DNA of 64,000 bases from Rhizobium terricola (GTDB lineage Bacteria; Pseudomonadota; Alphaproteobacteria; Rhizobiales; Rhizobiaceae). The stretch's first letter is position 1. Each line of letters opens with the position of its first letter. The notes under the pieces were generated by a model that was given only the letters and a program-made list of their open reading frames with translations, made no database searches and was not told where the DNA came from. Below, piece after piece: positions 30,049-40,943 of the stretch. A program made the translations under genes and the position numbers. Location: positions 62,001 through 126,000 of the forward strand of contig NZ_JABBGK010000001.1 of assembly GCF_012927355.1 (NCBI RefSeq). Reading direction: 5' to 3'.

Positions 30049-31316
30049 CAGCCGGCCTGGTCCAGTTTGTCGATCATCGACTGGGTTATGAGGCAGATCC
30101 CGTTCTCCGAGCGCCGGAAGCGCCGGGCATCCATTTCCGGATCCTCGCCGACGATCAGTCCCTCGGGAATGACGACGCCGTGGTCGATGACCACGTTGGT
30201 CAGCCGTGCGTGGCGGCCGATCTGCACCTTCGGCAGGATGACCGCGCCTTCGAGGCGGGAGTAGGAGTTGGCGCGCACGCCGGTGAAGAGCAGGCTCTTG
30301 TAGAGCGCGGAGCCGGAAATGATGCAATCACCCGAGACGAGCGAGGAGATCGCCGAGCCGCGGCGGCCCTCGTCGTCGTGGACGAACTTGGCAGGCGGTG
30401 TGATCTCGGAATAGGTCCAGACCGGCCACGACTTGTCGTAGATGTCCAGCTCCGGAACGATGTCGGTCAGGTCGATATTGGCTTGCCAATAGGCATCGAT
30501 CGTGCCGACGTCGCGCCAGTAGGGGGTCTTCTCGAAGTCGGAACGCACGCAGGAGCGGGCGAAGCGGTGGGCGACTGCTTTACCGTTCGAGACGATATAG
30601 GGGATGATGTCCTTGCCGAAGTCGCGGCTCGAATGCGGATCGGCGGCATCCCGGCGCAGGATGTCCATCAGGAACTTGGTGTGGAAGACATAGATGCCCA
30701 TCGAGGCGAGCGCGAAGTCCTCGTTGCCGGGAATGCCCGGCGGGTCGGCGGGCTTTTCAACGAAGGCAATGATCTCGTCCTTGCTGTCGACGTGCATCAC
30801 ACCGAAGCCCGAGGCTTCCATGCGCGGCACCTCCATGCAGCCGATGGTGACGTCGGCGCCGGAATCGACGTGCTGCTGAAGCATCAGCTCGTAGTCCATC
30901 TTGTAGATGTGGTCGCCGGCAAGGATGACCATGTATTCCGGGCCGTAAGGCTCGATGATGTCGATGTTCTGGTAGACGGCGTCCGCAGTGCCTTCGTACC
31001 ACTGGGTCTCCGAGACGCGCTGGCTGGCGGGCAGCACGTCGAAGCTCTCATTGCGTTCGGGACGGAAGAAGTTCCAGCCATGCTGGAGGTGGCGGATCAG
31101 CGAATGCGCCTTGTATTGGGTAGCGACCCCGATGCGGCGAATACCGGAATTCAAGGCGTTGGAAAGGGCGAAGTCGATAATGCGTGCCTTGCCGCCGAAG
31201 TAGACGGCGGGCTTGGCACGTCGGTCGGTGAGCTCCTTCAGGCGGCTTCCGCGACCGCCTGCCAGCACATAGGCCATGGCATCGCGCGCCAGAGGCTGGA
31301 TTCTCTTTTCCTTCAT
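30048..31316 (-). CDS. glgC: Glucose-1-phosphate adenylyltransferase
   Basis: 422 residues. It makes ADP-glucose, the committed step of glycogen synthesis. Nucleotidyltransferase motif [23 protein letters not shown] near residue 20 (split by its loop), the FVEKP glucose-1-phosphate motif, and a C-terminal left-handed beta-helix for allosteric control. [14 protein letters not shown] is chosen as start because GGGAGGG lies 5 nt upstream. The alternative MMREGN at 31334 overlaps the glgB stop and lacks such a site. Confidence 0.97.
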
Positions 31317-31330
31317 GTTTCCCTCCCGCA

Positions 31331-33544
31331 TCAATTTTCTTGTTCGAGCATGATGACCGCAAGCGGTGGCAATGTCAGCGCGGCGGTGGCGCGGCCGTCC
31401 GGGCCGCCCTTTGCCTCGACGCGCCCGCCATTACCCTTGCCGCTGCCGCCATAAATCTCCGCATCGGTGTTCAGGATCTCGCGCCAGCGTCCGGCCGAAG
31501 GGAGCGGCACGACGTAGCGTTCATGGTAGACGGGCGTCAGATTGCAGATGACGGCCACAGGTTTATCGCCCGGTGCCTTGCGCAACCAGGCGAAGACCGA
31601 GTTGTCGTGATCGTCGGCGATCAGCCACTCGAAGCCTTCGCCCTCGCAGTCGCGGGCATGGAGCGCCGGCTTCGAGCGATAGGTGAAGTTCAGGTCGCGC
31701 ACGAGGCGCCGCATTCCCTCGTGCAGGGCATATTGCAGGAGATTCCAGTCGAGGCTGCGCTCCTCGCTCCATTCGCTCCACTGGGCGAACTCCTGCCCCA
31801 TGAAGAGAAGCTTCTTGCCGGGATAGCCCCACTGGAAGGCGTAGTAGCTCCGGAGATTGGCGAATTTCTGCCAGTCGTCGCCAGGCATCTTGGCGATCAT
31901 CGAGCCTTTGCCGTGCACGACCTCGTCATGGGAAATCGGCAGGACGAAGTTCTCCGAGAAGGCATAGAGCAGGCCGAAGGTTATCTCCTGGTGGTGATAC
32001 CTGCGATGCACGGGGTCGCGGGAGAAGTAGCTCAAAGTGTCGTGCATGAAGCCCATGTTCCACTTGAAGCCGAAGCCGAGGCCGCCTTCGTGAACGGGCT
32101 GGGATACCTTGGGCCAGGAGGTCGACTCCTCGGCGATGGTCATGATGCCGGGATGCGAACCATAGACCAGGCGGTTCATCTGCTGCAGGAAACGCACCGC
32201 CTCCAGGTTCTCGCGGCCGCCGTATTCGTTGGGGATCCACTCGCCCTCCTTGCGGGAGTAGTCGAGGTAGAGCATGGACGCGACCGCATCGACGCGCAGC
32301 CCGTCGAGGTGGAATTTTTCCGCCCAGTAGAGCGCGTTGTTGATCAGGTAGGAGAGGACCTCCACCCGGCCGAAATTGTAGATCGCCGTGTTCCAGTCGG
32401 GGTGGAAGCCCTTGCGCGGATCCGCGTGTTCGTAGAGCGCGGTGCCATCGAACCAGCGCAGGCCGTGGGCGTCGGTCGGGAAGTGCGCCGGCACCCAATC
32501 GAGGATCACGCCGAGGCCGACCTTGTGGCAGCCGTTGACGAAGCGAGCAAAGCCCTCCGGCTCGCCGAAGCGGGCGGTCGGGGCATAGAGGCCGGTCGTC
32601 TGGTAGCCCCAGGACGGGTCGTAGGGATGCTCGGTGACGGGCAGGAATTCGATGTGGGTGAAGCCCATGTCGACGCAGTAGGGGATCAGGCGCTTGGCCA
32701 TCTCGTCCCAGGTGAGCATCGAACCGTCGTCACGGCGCTGCCACGAGCCGGGGTGGACCTCGTAGATCGAGACCGGCTGGCGGCGCTGGTCGACGCTTGC
32801 CCAGTGCTTGCGATGGGCCTCGTCGTCCCAGGTCTGCTCTAGCTCGGCTGCGGTGACGGAGGCGTTCTTCGGGCGCAGTTCCGCGCGGCGGGCATAGGGA
32901 TCGGCCTTCAGCGGCAGGAGTTCGCCGTTCTTGCCGATGACCTCGAACTTGTAAGCCGCGCCGGGGCGGACATCGGGTGCGAAGATTTCCCAGATCCCTG
33001 TGTCGCGCCGCAACCGCATGACATGGCGCCGGCCATCCCAGTCGTTGAAGTCGCCGACGACCGAAACACGACGGGCATTGGGGGCCCAGACGGCGAAGTG
33101 GAAGCCTTCGACGCCCTGGTGCTTCAGCGGATGGGCGCCCATCTTGTCGAACAGGCGCAGATGCGACCCTTCGCGGACGAAATAGTCGTCCATCGGTCCC
33201 AGAACGGGTCCGAAGCTGTAGGGATCGGTCACAGTCCATTCGGCATCGGCGCGGGCCGCCCGATAGCGCAGCGGCTGCTGGCTCTCGAGCTTGACCGGAC
33301 CGGCGAAGACGCCGGCCGGATGGACGGACTTCAACTCACCGACCACCGTGCCGGAGAGCGTGCAGGCGGTCACCGCCTCCGCGCCGGGGATGAAACAGCG
33401 GGCGACGAAGCCGTTCTCGCCCCGGTGAAGACCGAGAACGGCGAAGGGATCGTTATGGGTGCCCTCGACAATGGCCTGGATTTCATCGGCCGGCGGAACC
33501 TCCGGCCGTGCAGTATCACCGATCTTCTTCGGTGACTTCGCCAT
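31331..33544 (-). CDS. glgB: 1,4-alpha-glucan branching enzyme
   Basis: 737 residues, GH13. N-terminal CBM48 modules ([16 protein letters not shown] and [21 protein letters not shown]) precede the barrel, with [16 protein letters not shown] (nucleophile), IAEESTSWP (acid/base) and [11 protein letters not shown]. It forms alpha-1,6 branches. The ATG shares one base with the glgP stop. Confidence 0.97.
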   Translation of the reverse strand: MAKSPKKIGDTARPEVPPADEIQAIVEGTHNDPFAVLGLHRGENGFVARCFIPGAEAVTACTLSGTVVGELKSVHPAGVFAGPVKLESQQPLRYRAARADAEWTVTDPYSFGPVLGPMDDYFVREGSHLRLFDKMGAHPLKHQGVEGFHFAVWAPNARRVSVVGDFNDWDGRRHVMRLRRDTGIWEIFAPDVRPGAAYKFEVIGKNGELLPLKADPYARRAELRPKNASVTAAELEQTWDDEAHRKHWASVDQRRQPVSIYEVHPGSWQRRDDGSMLTWDEMAKRLIPYCVDMGFTHIEFLPVTEHPYDPSWGYQTTGLYAPTARFGEPEGFARFVNGCHKVGLGVILDWVPAHFPTDAHGLRWFDGTALYEHADPRKGFHPDWNTAIYNFGRVEVLSYLINNALYWAEKFHLDGLRVDAVASMLYLDYSRKEGEWIPNEYGGRENLEAVRFLQQMNRLVYGSHPGIMTIAEESTSWPKVSQPVHEGGLGFGFKWNMGFMHDTLSYFSRDPVHRRYHHQEITFGLLYAFSENFVLPISHDEVVHGKGSMIAKMPGDDWQKFANLRSYYAFQWGYPGKKLLFMGQEFAQWSEWSEERSLDWNLLQYALHEGMRRLVRDLNFTYRSKPALHARDCEGEGFEWLIADDHDNSVFAWLRKAPGDKPVAVICNLTPVYHERYVVPLPSAGRWREILNTDAEIYGGSGKGNGGRVEAKGGPDGRATAALTLPPLAVIMLEQEN

Positions 33545-36006
33545 CAGGCTCTCCAGATATCGTTGGTGTATTGACGGATGGTGCGGTCGGACGAGAACCA
33601 GCCCATGCGGGCGGTGTTGCGGATCGTCTTCGAATACCAGTTCACGTCGTCGCTCCAGAGCGCGTCGACCTTGCGCTGGGCTTCCGCATAGGCCTTGAAG
33701 TCGGCCGCGACCATGAACCAGTCATGGGTGTAGAGCCCGTTGACGAGGCCTGCATAACGGCCCGGATCATCCGGCGAGAACACGCCGGAGGCAATGGCCG
33801 ACAGGGCCTGAGAGAGGGAGCGGGAACTTTCGATGACGGCGCGGGGATTGTGGCCCTCCGCCCTTACCCTGCCGACCTCGGAGGCGGTCATGCCAAAGAT
33901 CACGATATTCTCCTCGCCCACATGGTCGCGCATTTCGACATTGGCGCCATCGAGCGTTCCGATGGTCAGCGCACCGTTCAACGCAAACTTCATGTTCCCG
34001 GTTCCCGACGCTTCCATGCCGGCCGTCGAAATCTGTTCGGAGAGGTCGGCAGCCGGCACCATGACCTCAGCCAGCGACACGTTGTAGTTCGGGATGAAGA
34101 CCACCTTCAGCAGATTGCGGACTGAGGGGTCGTTGTTGACGACGCGGGCAACGTCGTTGGCCAGCTTGATGATGAGCTTGGCGTTGTGATAGCTCGGCGC
34201 GGCTTTGCCGGCGAAGAGTTTTACACGCGGAACCCAGTCGCGTTCCGGGTGGGAGCGGATCTCGTCGAACAGGGCGACCGTCTCGATGATGTTCAGGAGC
34301 TGGCGCTTGTATTCGTGGATGCGCTTGATCTGGATGTCGAACATCGCCGAGGGATCGAGACGGATGCCCATGCGGCTGGCGACCAGATTGGCGAGCTGTT
34401 CCTTGTTGGCGCGCTTCACGGCGGCGAACTTCTTGCGGAACCCTGCGTCGTCCGCATAGGCGTCGAGCGCCTGCAGCTTTTCGGCGTCGTCGAGGAATTC
34501 GGGGCCGACGGTGTCGCGGATCAGCGCGGTGAGGCGCGGATTGCACTGCATCAGCCAGCGTCGCGGGGTGATCCCGTTGGTCTTGTTGTTGATACGGTCC
34601 GGGTAGAGCTTGTGCAGGTCGGCGAAGACCGTTTCCTTCATCAGTTCCGTATGCAGCGCCGAAACGCCGTTGATCGAGTGGGATCCCATGAAGGCGAGGT
34701 TGCCCATGCGGACGCGACGGTCGCCGCTTTCCTCGATCAGCGAGATGTGGCTGATCTCGCTGTCGGAGAAATTGCGGTTCTTGCGCGCATCGAGCAGGAT
34801 CTTGGCGTTGATCGCATAGACCAGCTGCATGTGGCGCGGCAGAAGCCGCTCGAACAGCGCCACCGGCCAGCTTTCCAGCGCCTCCGGCAGGAGCGTGTGG
34901 TTGGTGTACGAAAACGTCCGCCAGGTGATCTCCCAGGCATCGTCGAAGTCCAGCCCGTGCACGTCGCACAGGAGACGCATCAGTTCGGCGACCGATACGG
35001 CCGGATGGGTGTCGTTCAGCTGGATCGCCACCTTGTCGGGCAGGGCGGACAGGTCGTTGCCCTGCTGCAGATGACGCCTGAGGATGTCCTGCAGGGAGGC
35101 CGAACAGAAGAAGTATTCCTGGCGCAGGCGCAGTTCCTGGCCGGCGGCCGTGGCGTCGGCGGGGTAGAGGACCCGGGTCAGCGTCTCGGCCTTGTTGCTT
35201 TCGCGAAGCGCGCCGATGTGGTCGCCGGCGTTGAAGGCATCGAGCAGGATAGGATCGATCGGCTGAGCTGACCACAGGCGCAGGGTGTTGACGCGCTCGC
35301 CGCGCCAGCCGACCACCGGCGTGTCGTAGGCGGTGGCGATCACCCGTTCGCCGGGCTTCCACACGAAGCGGGGTTCGTCATTGTTGCCCGGTACCGTCTC
35401 GACTCCGCCGCCGAAGCCCACTTCGTAGGAGCTTTCCCGGCGTTCGAACTCCCAGGGATTGCCGTGGGCGAGCCAGCTCTCGGGCAGTTCGACCTGCCAA
35501 CCGTCCGCCATCTGCTGGCGGAACAGGCCGTGGACATAGCGGATGCCGTAGCCGTAGGCCGGAATGTTGACGGTTGCCATCGATTCCATGAAGCAGGCGG
35601 CGAGGCGTCCGAGGCCGCCATTGCCGAGGGCTGCATCCGGCTCGAGGCCGGCGATCACGTCGAGGTCGACGCTGAGCGAGGCGAGCGCTTGGCGGATCTC
35701 GTCGACCAGCCCGAGGTTGGACATGGCGTCGCGCATCAGGCGGCCGATCAGGAATTCCAGCGAAAGGTAATAGACGCGCTTGGCGTTGTTCGCATAGGTG
35801 GCGCGGGTCGATTCCATCCAGCGATCGATGATGCGGTCGCGCACGACGAGAATGGTCGCGGTCAGCCAGTCGTGGGGCGTCGCAACCTTGGCATCCTTGC
35901 CAATTCCATAGGTCAGTCGCTCGATGATTTCGGCTGCCAGCACTTCAGGATCGGAAACGCGGGGCTTCGGCAGGGGCAGGTCGGCTTTGCTAACGCTCTT
36001 GATCAT
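33544..36006 (-). CDS. glgP: Glycogen phosphorylase
   Basis: 820 residues from MIKSVSKADLPLPKP. It releases glucose-1-phosphate from glycogen. N-terminal block YYLSLEFLIGRLMRDAMSNL, GYGIRYVHGLFRQ, and the pyridoxal-phosphate Lys region ASGTGNMKFALNGALTIGTLDGAN near residue 660. It is first of glgP-glgB-glgC-glgA-pgm-glgX. An in-frame ATG at 36081 gives 25 more residues, but it lacks a ribosome site and the family normally begins near the chosen start. The upstream region holds a small dyad TAAAA-TCG-TTTTA (36132-36144). Confidence 0.96.
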   Translation of the reverse strand: MIKSVSKADLPLPKPRVSDPEVLAAEIIERLTYGIGKDAKVATPHDWLTATILVVRDRIIDRWMESTRATYANNAKRVYYLSLEFLIGRLMRDAMSNLGLVDEIRQALASLSVDLDVIAGLEPDAALGNGGLGRLAACFMESMATVNIPAYGYGIRYVHGLFRQQMADGWQVELPESWLAHGNPWEFERRESSYEVGFGGGVETVPGNNDEPRFVWKPGERVIATAYDTPVVGWRGERVNTLRLWSAQPIDPILLDAFNAGDHIGALRESNKAETLTRVLYPADATAAGQELRLRQEYFFCSASLQDILRRHLQQGNDLSALPDKVAIQLNDTHPAVSVAELMRLLCDVHGLDFDDAWEITWRTFSYTNHTLLPEALESWPVALFERLLPRHMQLVYAINAKILLDARKNRNFSDSEISHISLIEESGDRRVRMGNLAFMGSHSINGVSALHTELMKETVFADLHKLYPDRINNKTNGITPRRWLMQCNPRLTALIRDTVGPEFLDDAEKLQALDAYADDAGFRKKFAAVKRANKEQLANLVASRMGIRLDPSAMFDIQIKRIHEYKRQLLNIIETVALFDEIRSHPERDWVPRVKLFAGKAAPSYHNAKLIIKLANDVARVVNNDPSVRNLLKVVFIPNYNVSLAEVMVPAADLSEQISTAGMEASGTGNMKFALNGALTIGTLDGANVEMRDHVGEENIVIFGMTASEVGRVRAEGHNPRAVIESSRSLSQALSAIASGVFSPDDPGRYAGLVNGLYTHDWFMVAADFKAYAEAQRKVDALWSDDVNWYSKTIRNTARMGWFSSDRTIRQYTNDIWRA

Positions 36007-36214
36007 GTGGTCGCCACTCGGTTGCTCGCCAATCGGGATCTGGCGCCGATTCTCCCCTAACGGCACGCGATCAATACGCATAGTTTACGCATCGTTGCGA
36101 AGCTCTTGCAACACAGGAAATCGGCATTTGCTAAAATCGTTTTAATTGATGGATGCGGCTTCCAAGTGACTGAAATCTATATCCTTGGGCAATGCCCCGC
36201 CACGTGACAAAAAA

Positions 36215-36241
36215 GGCCGCGTTTCCGTTCGAAACGCGGCC
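36215..36241 (-). terminator. Terminator of the vWA/Tad-like gene
   Basis: A perfect 11-bp stem (GGCCGCGTTTC/GAAACGCGGCC), 5-nt loop, followed on the minus strand by TTTTTGTC. It lies about 45 nt past the stop codon of the gene at 36287. Confidence 0.9.
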
Positions 36242-36286
36242 CCAAAAGTGGGTATTTCCCCTGTCCTCGCGCGGCTGGCGCGTGCT

Positions 36287-37534
36287 TTACTGGGTCAGGC
36301 GGGTCGCCGCCGTGGCGGCCTTCTCGCCGATCTCCTTGAACGCCGCCATCAGGTCCGTGGCGTTCTTGGCGTCGTAGTAGTGCGACGTATCTGTGGCGCA
36401 GTATTTCAGCAGTTCCTGGCCGCGTGTCGGCGCCATGAAGGCAACCGTGTAGACCTCGACACTGGCGGTTCTGGCAGAGTCGCACCAGCTTTTGGTCGTG
36501 GTGTCGGCGCTCGTGTAGTTGTTGTCGCCGTCGGTCATGAAGACGATGAATTTGCCCGGCGTCTTCTGGCCGTTCTTGGCGATGTGCGCGTTCACTTCCG
36601 ACGCCGCCGTGACCTTCTGGTAGGCAGTCTTGAAGGCGTTGGACGAGTCAGTGCCCCCGGTCGCGGTCAGTGCCTTGACATAGTTCAGGGCGGTCGTGGT
36701 GCCCCACGCGAATGTCGTCGGTGTCTGGCTGGACGAGTTGTACGAGATGGCGGCTGTGCGGACATACTTCTTTTCGGGATCCGCGGTATCCAGCGTCGTC
36801 GTAAGGTCCGCGACTGCGAGCTTCAGCGCATCGATCTTGATGACGTAGTTGGTGACCTCGCGGGTGCAGGTCTTGCTAACCCACTTCCAGCCACTCTGGT
36901 AGCTGCAGTCATAGCTCTCGGACTTGGTCGGCTGGGCGGCGTTCACGGTGTCCGTGTCCTCAGCCATCGAACCCGAGCGGTCGAGGACGAGGTACATCGA
37001 CAGGGCATTCTTGCTCTCGGTCGTGCTTTCCGAAGTGCTCGAGACGCTGACGCGAACCTTGTCGTAGCCCAGCAGCTGGGTGAAGCTGCTCATCGCCACG
37101 TCATACTGGCCGGTGATGGTGACCTCGTAGGTCTTGCTCGAACCACCGGTGCCCGTCGTGCGCTCGACGCTTGCCAGCGCGGTATCGCCGACTTTCTCGT
37201 ATTCGAGCTGTTCCTCTTCGGGAAGCGTGTCTGAGCCGGCGGAGCTGATGTTCTTGAACTGTGCCGCCAGGAACTGTTTGGCAAGCTCGATGGCTTCTTC
37301 GTCGGTGATGCCCTTGCCGGCAAGTGCTGAGGCGGCGGAAAGCGCCGCGGAGTCCGCCGCGTCCTGCAGGGCAGATCGGGTCTGGACCAGCTTTGCAAGG
37401 TCCAGGGCAACGCCCGTGCTGGCCAGCAGCACAGGAAGTAGAATTGCGGTCATCATCCCGAAATTACCGCCGCGATCCTTCATGAATCCGCGGTAGAGGG
37501 AGTGCCTTTTTCTGGTGTCGATCATCATGGTCAT
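36287..37534 (-). CDS. Tad-like pilus assembly protein with von Willebrand A domain
   Basis: 415 residues. One N-terminal membrane helix (FGMMTAILLPVLLASTGVALDL) with the TadE/TadG-type pseudopilin pattern and QTRSALQDAADSAALSAA repeat. After a spacer comes a vWA domain with a full metal site: DRSGS (DxSxS) near residue 185, a Thr in the GGTDSSNAF segment, and FMTDGDNN near 345. TadG-type proteins are displayed outside the inner membrane and help Flp pilus assembly or attachment. No other tad gene is near, so it may act alone in adhesion. The start is uncertain among three nearby ATGs (37534, 37528, 37525). Confidence 0.82.
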   Translation of the reverse strand: MTMMIDTRKRHSLYRGFMKDRGGNFGMMTAILLPVLLASTGVALDLAKLVQTRSALQDAADSAALSAASALAGKGITDEEAIELAKQFLAAQFKNISSAGSDTLPEEEQLEYEKVGDTALASVERTTGTGGSSKTYEVTITGQYDVAMSSFTQLLGYDKVRVSVSSTSESTTESKNALSMYLVLDRSGSMAEDTDTVNAAQPTKSESYDCSYQSGWKWVSKTCTREVTNYVIKIDALKLAVADLTTTLDTADPEKKYVRTAAISYNSSSQTPTTFAWGTTTALNYVKALTATGGTDSSNAFKTAYQKVTAASEVNAHIAKNGQKTPGKFIVFMTDGDNNYTSADTTTKSWCDSARTASVEVYTVAFMAPTRGQELLKYCATDTSHYYDAKNATDLMAAFKEIGEKAATAATRLTQ

Positions 37535-37641
37535 CCGTCCAAAAGGTACACTTTGGATAATGGATACCCGGAAACTCTGATTTTCGACTTAAGGGATTCG
37601 CTAAACTTGTAGTGAAGTCGTCAATTCAATATGGTGAAATG

Positions 37642-38520
37642 CTATTTTACCGGAATGACATCTACGGCCTGGGCGGTCTTGTGGCTGCCGTAGCTCTTGA
37701 GGACCCCGATCACCGGCGCCACGTCGGAATAGTCGCGCCCGTAGGAGGTGACGATGTGGTCGCTGCTGACGGCGATGTTGTTGGTGGGGTCGAGCTCAAT
37801 CCATCCGGCGGTTTCCCCGCACCAGACGCGCACCCAGGCATGCATCGCGTCGGCGCCTTCCAGACGTTCCTTGCCCGGCGGCGGAATCGTTCTGAGGAAG
37901 CCGCTGACATAGCCGGCGGGGATGCCGAGGCTCCGCAGTGCGATGATCATGACGTGAGCGAAGTCCTGGCAGACGCCACGCTTCAGCGAAAAGGATTCGA
38001 TCGGGAGTGTGTCCACTGTCGTGGCGTCCGGGTCGTATTTGAAGTCCGCATGGATGCGCGCGCAGATGAGCTCGGCAATTTGGCGAACCGTAAGGCCAGA
38101 CCTCAAGCCGGAACGGGCATAGTCGGCAATCAGCGGTTCCGCACCGAGCCGAGGGCTTGCGCCGAGAAAGTGGTGCGGCGAGTCGGGGCCGAGCGACCAG
38201 CAGTCGGCCAGTTCCTCCGGCATCCTGGAAAGGATCGGCGAGAAGTCGGCAGTAAGGGCCTGCGGTTGTACCGACACGCGCGCCTGCATGCGGATGTCGA
38301 GCTTCTCGTGGGACGAGCGATAGGTCACGTACGTTGCCGGATGGCGGAAGAAGTCGGTGAAGTTCGCGGTTTCGTCCGGCTTCGGATCGACGGTGACGGT
38401 GCCGGCGACCAGGCGCTGGCGGTCGGGCAGGGACAGCGGCAGCAGCCGCAGGATGTGATGCGCGCCGAAAGCCGGGACCTCGTAGAGATAGCCGATATGC
38501 AGCGAGAGGTCGTAGAGCAT
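37642..38520 (-). CDS. Transglutaminase-like cysteine peptidase/transferase
   Basis: 292 residues. An N-terminal bacterial transglutaminase-associated beta domain (MLYDLSLHIGYLYEVPAFGAH) is followed by a transglutaminase core with Cys184 (KRGVCQDFAHV), His227 (DAMHAWVRV) and Asp244 (WIELDPTNN), so the catalytic triad is complete. It starts 4 nt after the stop of the ATP-grasp/alpha-E gene; a longer frame to 38574 runs into that gene and is rejected. It ends a three-gene operon that comparative work on amidoligases associates with peptide synthesis or protein tagging. The substrate is unknown. Confidence 0.88.
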   Translation of the reverse strand: MLYDLSLHIGYLYEVPAFGAHHILRLLPLSLPDRQRLVAGTVTVDPKPDETANFTDFFRHPATYVTYRSSHEKLDIRMQARVSVQPQALTADFSPILSRMPEELADCWSLGPDSPHHFLGASPRLGAEPLIADYARSGLRSGLTVRQIAELICARIHADFKYDPDATTVDTLPIESFSLKRGVCQDFAHVMIIALRSLGIPAGYVSGFLRTIPPPGKERLEGADAMHAWVRVWCGETAGWIELDPTNNIAVSSDHIVTSYGRDYSDVAPVIGVLKSYGSHKTAQAVDVIPVK

Positions 38521-38524
38521 CCGG

Positions 38525-40939
38525 TTATCCGAGATAGGTGTTGGCGAGCAGGTCGGAGAGCTTTTCCAGGTCACGCTCGAGGCCTGCGTAAACCTCGGGC
38601 GTCATGGTCTCCGGGGTCATCACCGCCAGGCCGGAATGGAGGCGCATGGTTTCGCGGTAGAAGGGCGACATCTGTCCGTTGGTGAAGGCGTTCGGCAGTT
38701 GTTCCACCTCGGTGCGGATCTCGTTGAGCTGGAACAGGATGGAACGCGGGTTCAACGGATCGAGCGCCAGAAGGTCCGTCACCGTCAGCTTGGCCGTGCT
38801 GACATTGTAGCGGCGGCGGTGCGTCATGACGTTGTCGCCGATCTCCAGCAGCATGTCGAGCGCGCCATCGGGGGCGGCATCGGCCGTCATATGGCCGAGC
38901 AGTCGGGTCATGTGCAGGCCGCGCTCGAGGAATCGGCCAACCGTCAGGAAGCGCCAGCCGGTGAAACGGTACATGTTTTCGTGCACGAGGCCGGCAAAGC
39001 CCGCGAGCTTGCGCAGCAGAACCGTCATCGCGTGCGAGGCGTCGTCGCCGCGGGTGACCGCATCGTGGAAGCGGCGGGCCGTCTTGGCGAGATCATTGAG
39101 CGCCAGCCAGCCGTCGGGTGAGAAGCGGTCGCGGATGTTGCTGGCCGAATAGACGGCGCTGTCGATGTTGCGCAGCAGGCTTTCCGGCACGCCGCGTTCC
39201 ATGTCGATGTCGAGGGCCGTCATGTAGCGCGTCACATAGGCGAGCAGCGGCTGCTTGGGGTCGGCCGATTCGGCAAAGCGGCCATGCCAGGCGCGCAGGA
39301 TGCGCAGCGCCCCTTCCGCACGCTCGATGTAGCGGCCAAGCCAGTAGAGATTGTCCGCCGCGCGGCTCGGCAGGCTGCCGGGCATGTTGCGGGTGAAATT
39401 TTCCTCGGCGGGCAGGAGGGAGGTCCGGTCGACGGGCTTTTCCGAGACGATCCAGACGTCCGCAGCACTTCCGCCCGACTGCATGGCGATCGCGGTGACG
39501 TCGTTGCCGGAGCCGATGCGGGCGAAACCGCCCGGCATGATCTGCCAGCCGTCGCGGGTACGGGCCGCATAGACGCGCAGCGACATGGGGCGCGGCGTGA
39601 GCTTGCCGTCGACCAGCGCGGGCGTCGTCGAAAGGGTGACGACCTCCTGGCCGACGAGATTGCTGCCCTCGGTGTCCAGCCACTCGGCGGTCGAGAGCTT
39701 GGAATTGCCCTGAAGCCGTGAGCCCAGCACGGAACGACCGTTGTCGTCGAAGAAGGGTAGGCGGGAATAGGCGGGGCCGATGACCATGCGGTCCAGATTG
39801 CGCGCGACATGCTCGCGTTCCGATTTCTGCCCGCACCACCAGGTGGCGATCGAGGGCAGTTTCAGGTCCTCGCTTAACAGATGGCGACAGATGGTCGGCA
39901 TGAAGGCGAGGAAGGCCCGGGTTTCGAGAATGCCGGAGCCCAGCGCATTGACGAATGTGACCGAGCCGTTGCGCAGCGCCTGGACCATGGCCGGCGTGCC
40001 GATATGCGAATTCTGGTTGAGTTCGAGCGGATCGGCATAGGCTGCGTCGAGGCGCCGCCACAGAACGCTGATCGGTTTCAGTCCGGCGACGGTGCGCACC
40101 ATGACGCGCCCGTTGACGACGGCGAGATCCTCGCCTTCGAGCAGCATGATGCCGAGATAGCGGGCGATGTAGGCGTGCTCGAAATAGGTTTCGTTCGCCG
40201 GGCCGGGCGAAAGGACGGCGATACGGTCGTCGCGGTTCTGCTTGTGGGCCTGCAGGGCCTCGCGGAAGGCGCCGAAGAAGGAGGCCAGCCGGTGGACATG
40301 GCTTTCACCGTAGACGTCGGAAAAGGCACGCGTCGTGGCCACGCGGTTTTCCAGCGCGAAGCCGGCGCCCGAGGGGGCCTGCGTGCGGTCGGCGAGCACC
40401 CACCAGTTGCCGTCGGGGCCGCGGCCGATCTCGAAGGAGCAGAAATGCAGGTAGTGGCCGCCGGCCGGCTTGACGCCGACCAGAGGACGCAGGAATTCCG
40501 GGTTGGAGGCCACGAGCGCGGGCGGCAGGAAACCCTGTTCGACAAGCCTGTTGTCGCTGTAGATGTCCGCGACGACGGCCTCGAGCAGGTCGGCGCGCTG
40601 CACCAGACCCTCGGCGAGCACGTTCCATTCCTTCTCATCGATCAGGACGGGAATGTGGGAGAACGGCCAGACGCGCTCGCTGGAGCCGGCCGCGCCATAG
40701 GCCCGATAGAAGACACCGGCATCGCGCAGATAGCGGTCAGCGCGGGCGAAGCGTTCGTGCAGGTCGTGCTCCGACATGCGGTCGAGGGCCGCAACGAAGG
40801 ACTGCCAGACCGGCCGGATCTTGCCCTCCGCATCGAGCATCTCGTCGGCGGCGCCCAGAAGCGCGCGATAACCTGCGGTCCGCGCCTCTGTCATCTCTTC
40901 GTCTGCCGGGCCTCTTTCCGCTGCCGGTTGGTTCGCCAT
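38525..40939 (-). CDS. Circularly permuted ATP-grasp plus alpha-E fusion protein
   Basis: 804 residues. Residues about 80-480 are a circularly permuted ATP-grasp domain (family blocks RVWPFSHIPVLIDEKEW, DIYSDNRLVEQGFLPP, DRTQAPSGAGFALENR, LSPGPANETYFEHAYIARYLG). Residues about 500-800 are an alpha-E helical domain (SRAADNLYWLGRYIERAEGALRI near the join). In many bacteria these are separate genes; here they are one. The ATP-grasp part should ligate a carboxylate to an amine using ATP. It is flanked by two transglutaminase genes with gaps of 4 nt each. Confidence 0.9.
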   Translation of the reverse strand: MANQPAAERGPADEEMTEARTAGYRALLGAADEMLDAEGKIRPVWQSFVAALDRMSEHDLHERFARADRYLRDAGVFYRAYGAAGSSERVWPFSHIPVLIDEKEWNVLAEGLVQRADLLEAVVADIYSDNRLVEQGFLPPALVASNPEFLRPLVGVKPAGGHYLHFCSFEIGRGPDGNWWVLADRTQAPSGAGFALENRVATTRAFSDVYGESHVHRLASFFGAFREALQAHKQNRDDRIAVLSPGPANETYFEHAYIARYLGIMLLEGEDLAVVNGRVMVRTVAGLKPISVLWRRLDAAYADPLELNQNSHIGTPAMVQALRNGSVTFVNALGSGILETRAFLAFMPTICRHLLSEDLKLPSIATWWCGQKSEREHVARNLDRMVIGPAYSRLPFFDDNGRSVLGSRLQGNSKLSTAEWLDTEGSNLVGQEVVTLSTTPALVDGKLTPRPMSLRVYAARTRDGWQIMPGGFARIGSGNDVTAIAMQSGGSAADVWIVSEKPVDRTSLLPAEENFTRNMPGSLPSRAADNLYWLGRYIERAEGALRILRAWHGRFAESADPKQPLLAYVTRYMTALDIDMERGVPESLLRNIDSAVYSASNIRDRFSPDGWLALNDLAKTARRFHDAVTRGDDASHAMTVLLRKLAGFAGLVHENMYRFTGWRFLTVGRFLERGLHMTRLLGHMTADAAPDGALDMLLEIGDNVMTHRRRYNVSTAKLTVTDLLALDPLNPRSILFQLNEIRTEVEQLPNAFTNGQMSPFYRETMRLHSGLAVMTPETMTPEVYAGLERDLEKLSDLLANTYLG

Positions 40940-40943
40940 CTAG

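Noticed and set aside
31340..32842. 500-codon plus-strand frame opposite glgB
   Set aside because: Shadow of a certain glgB gene; no motifs.
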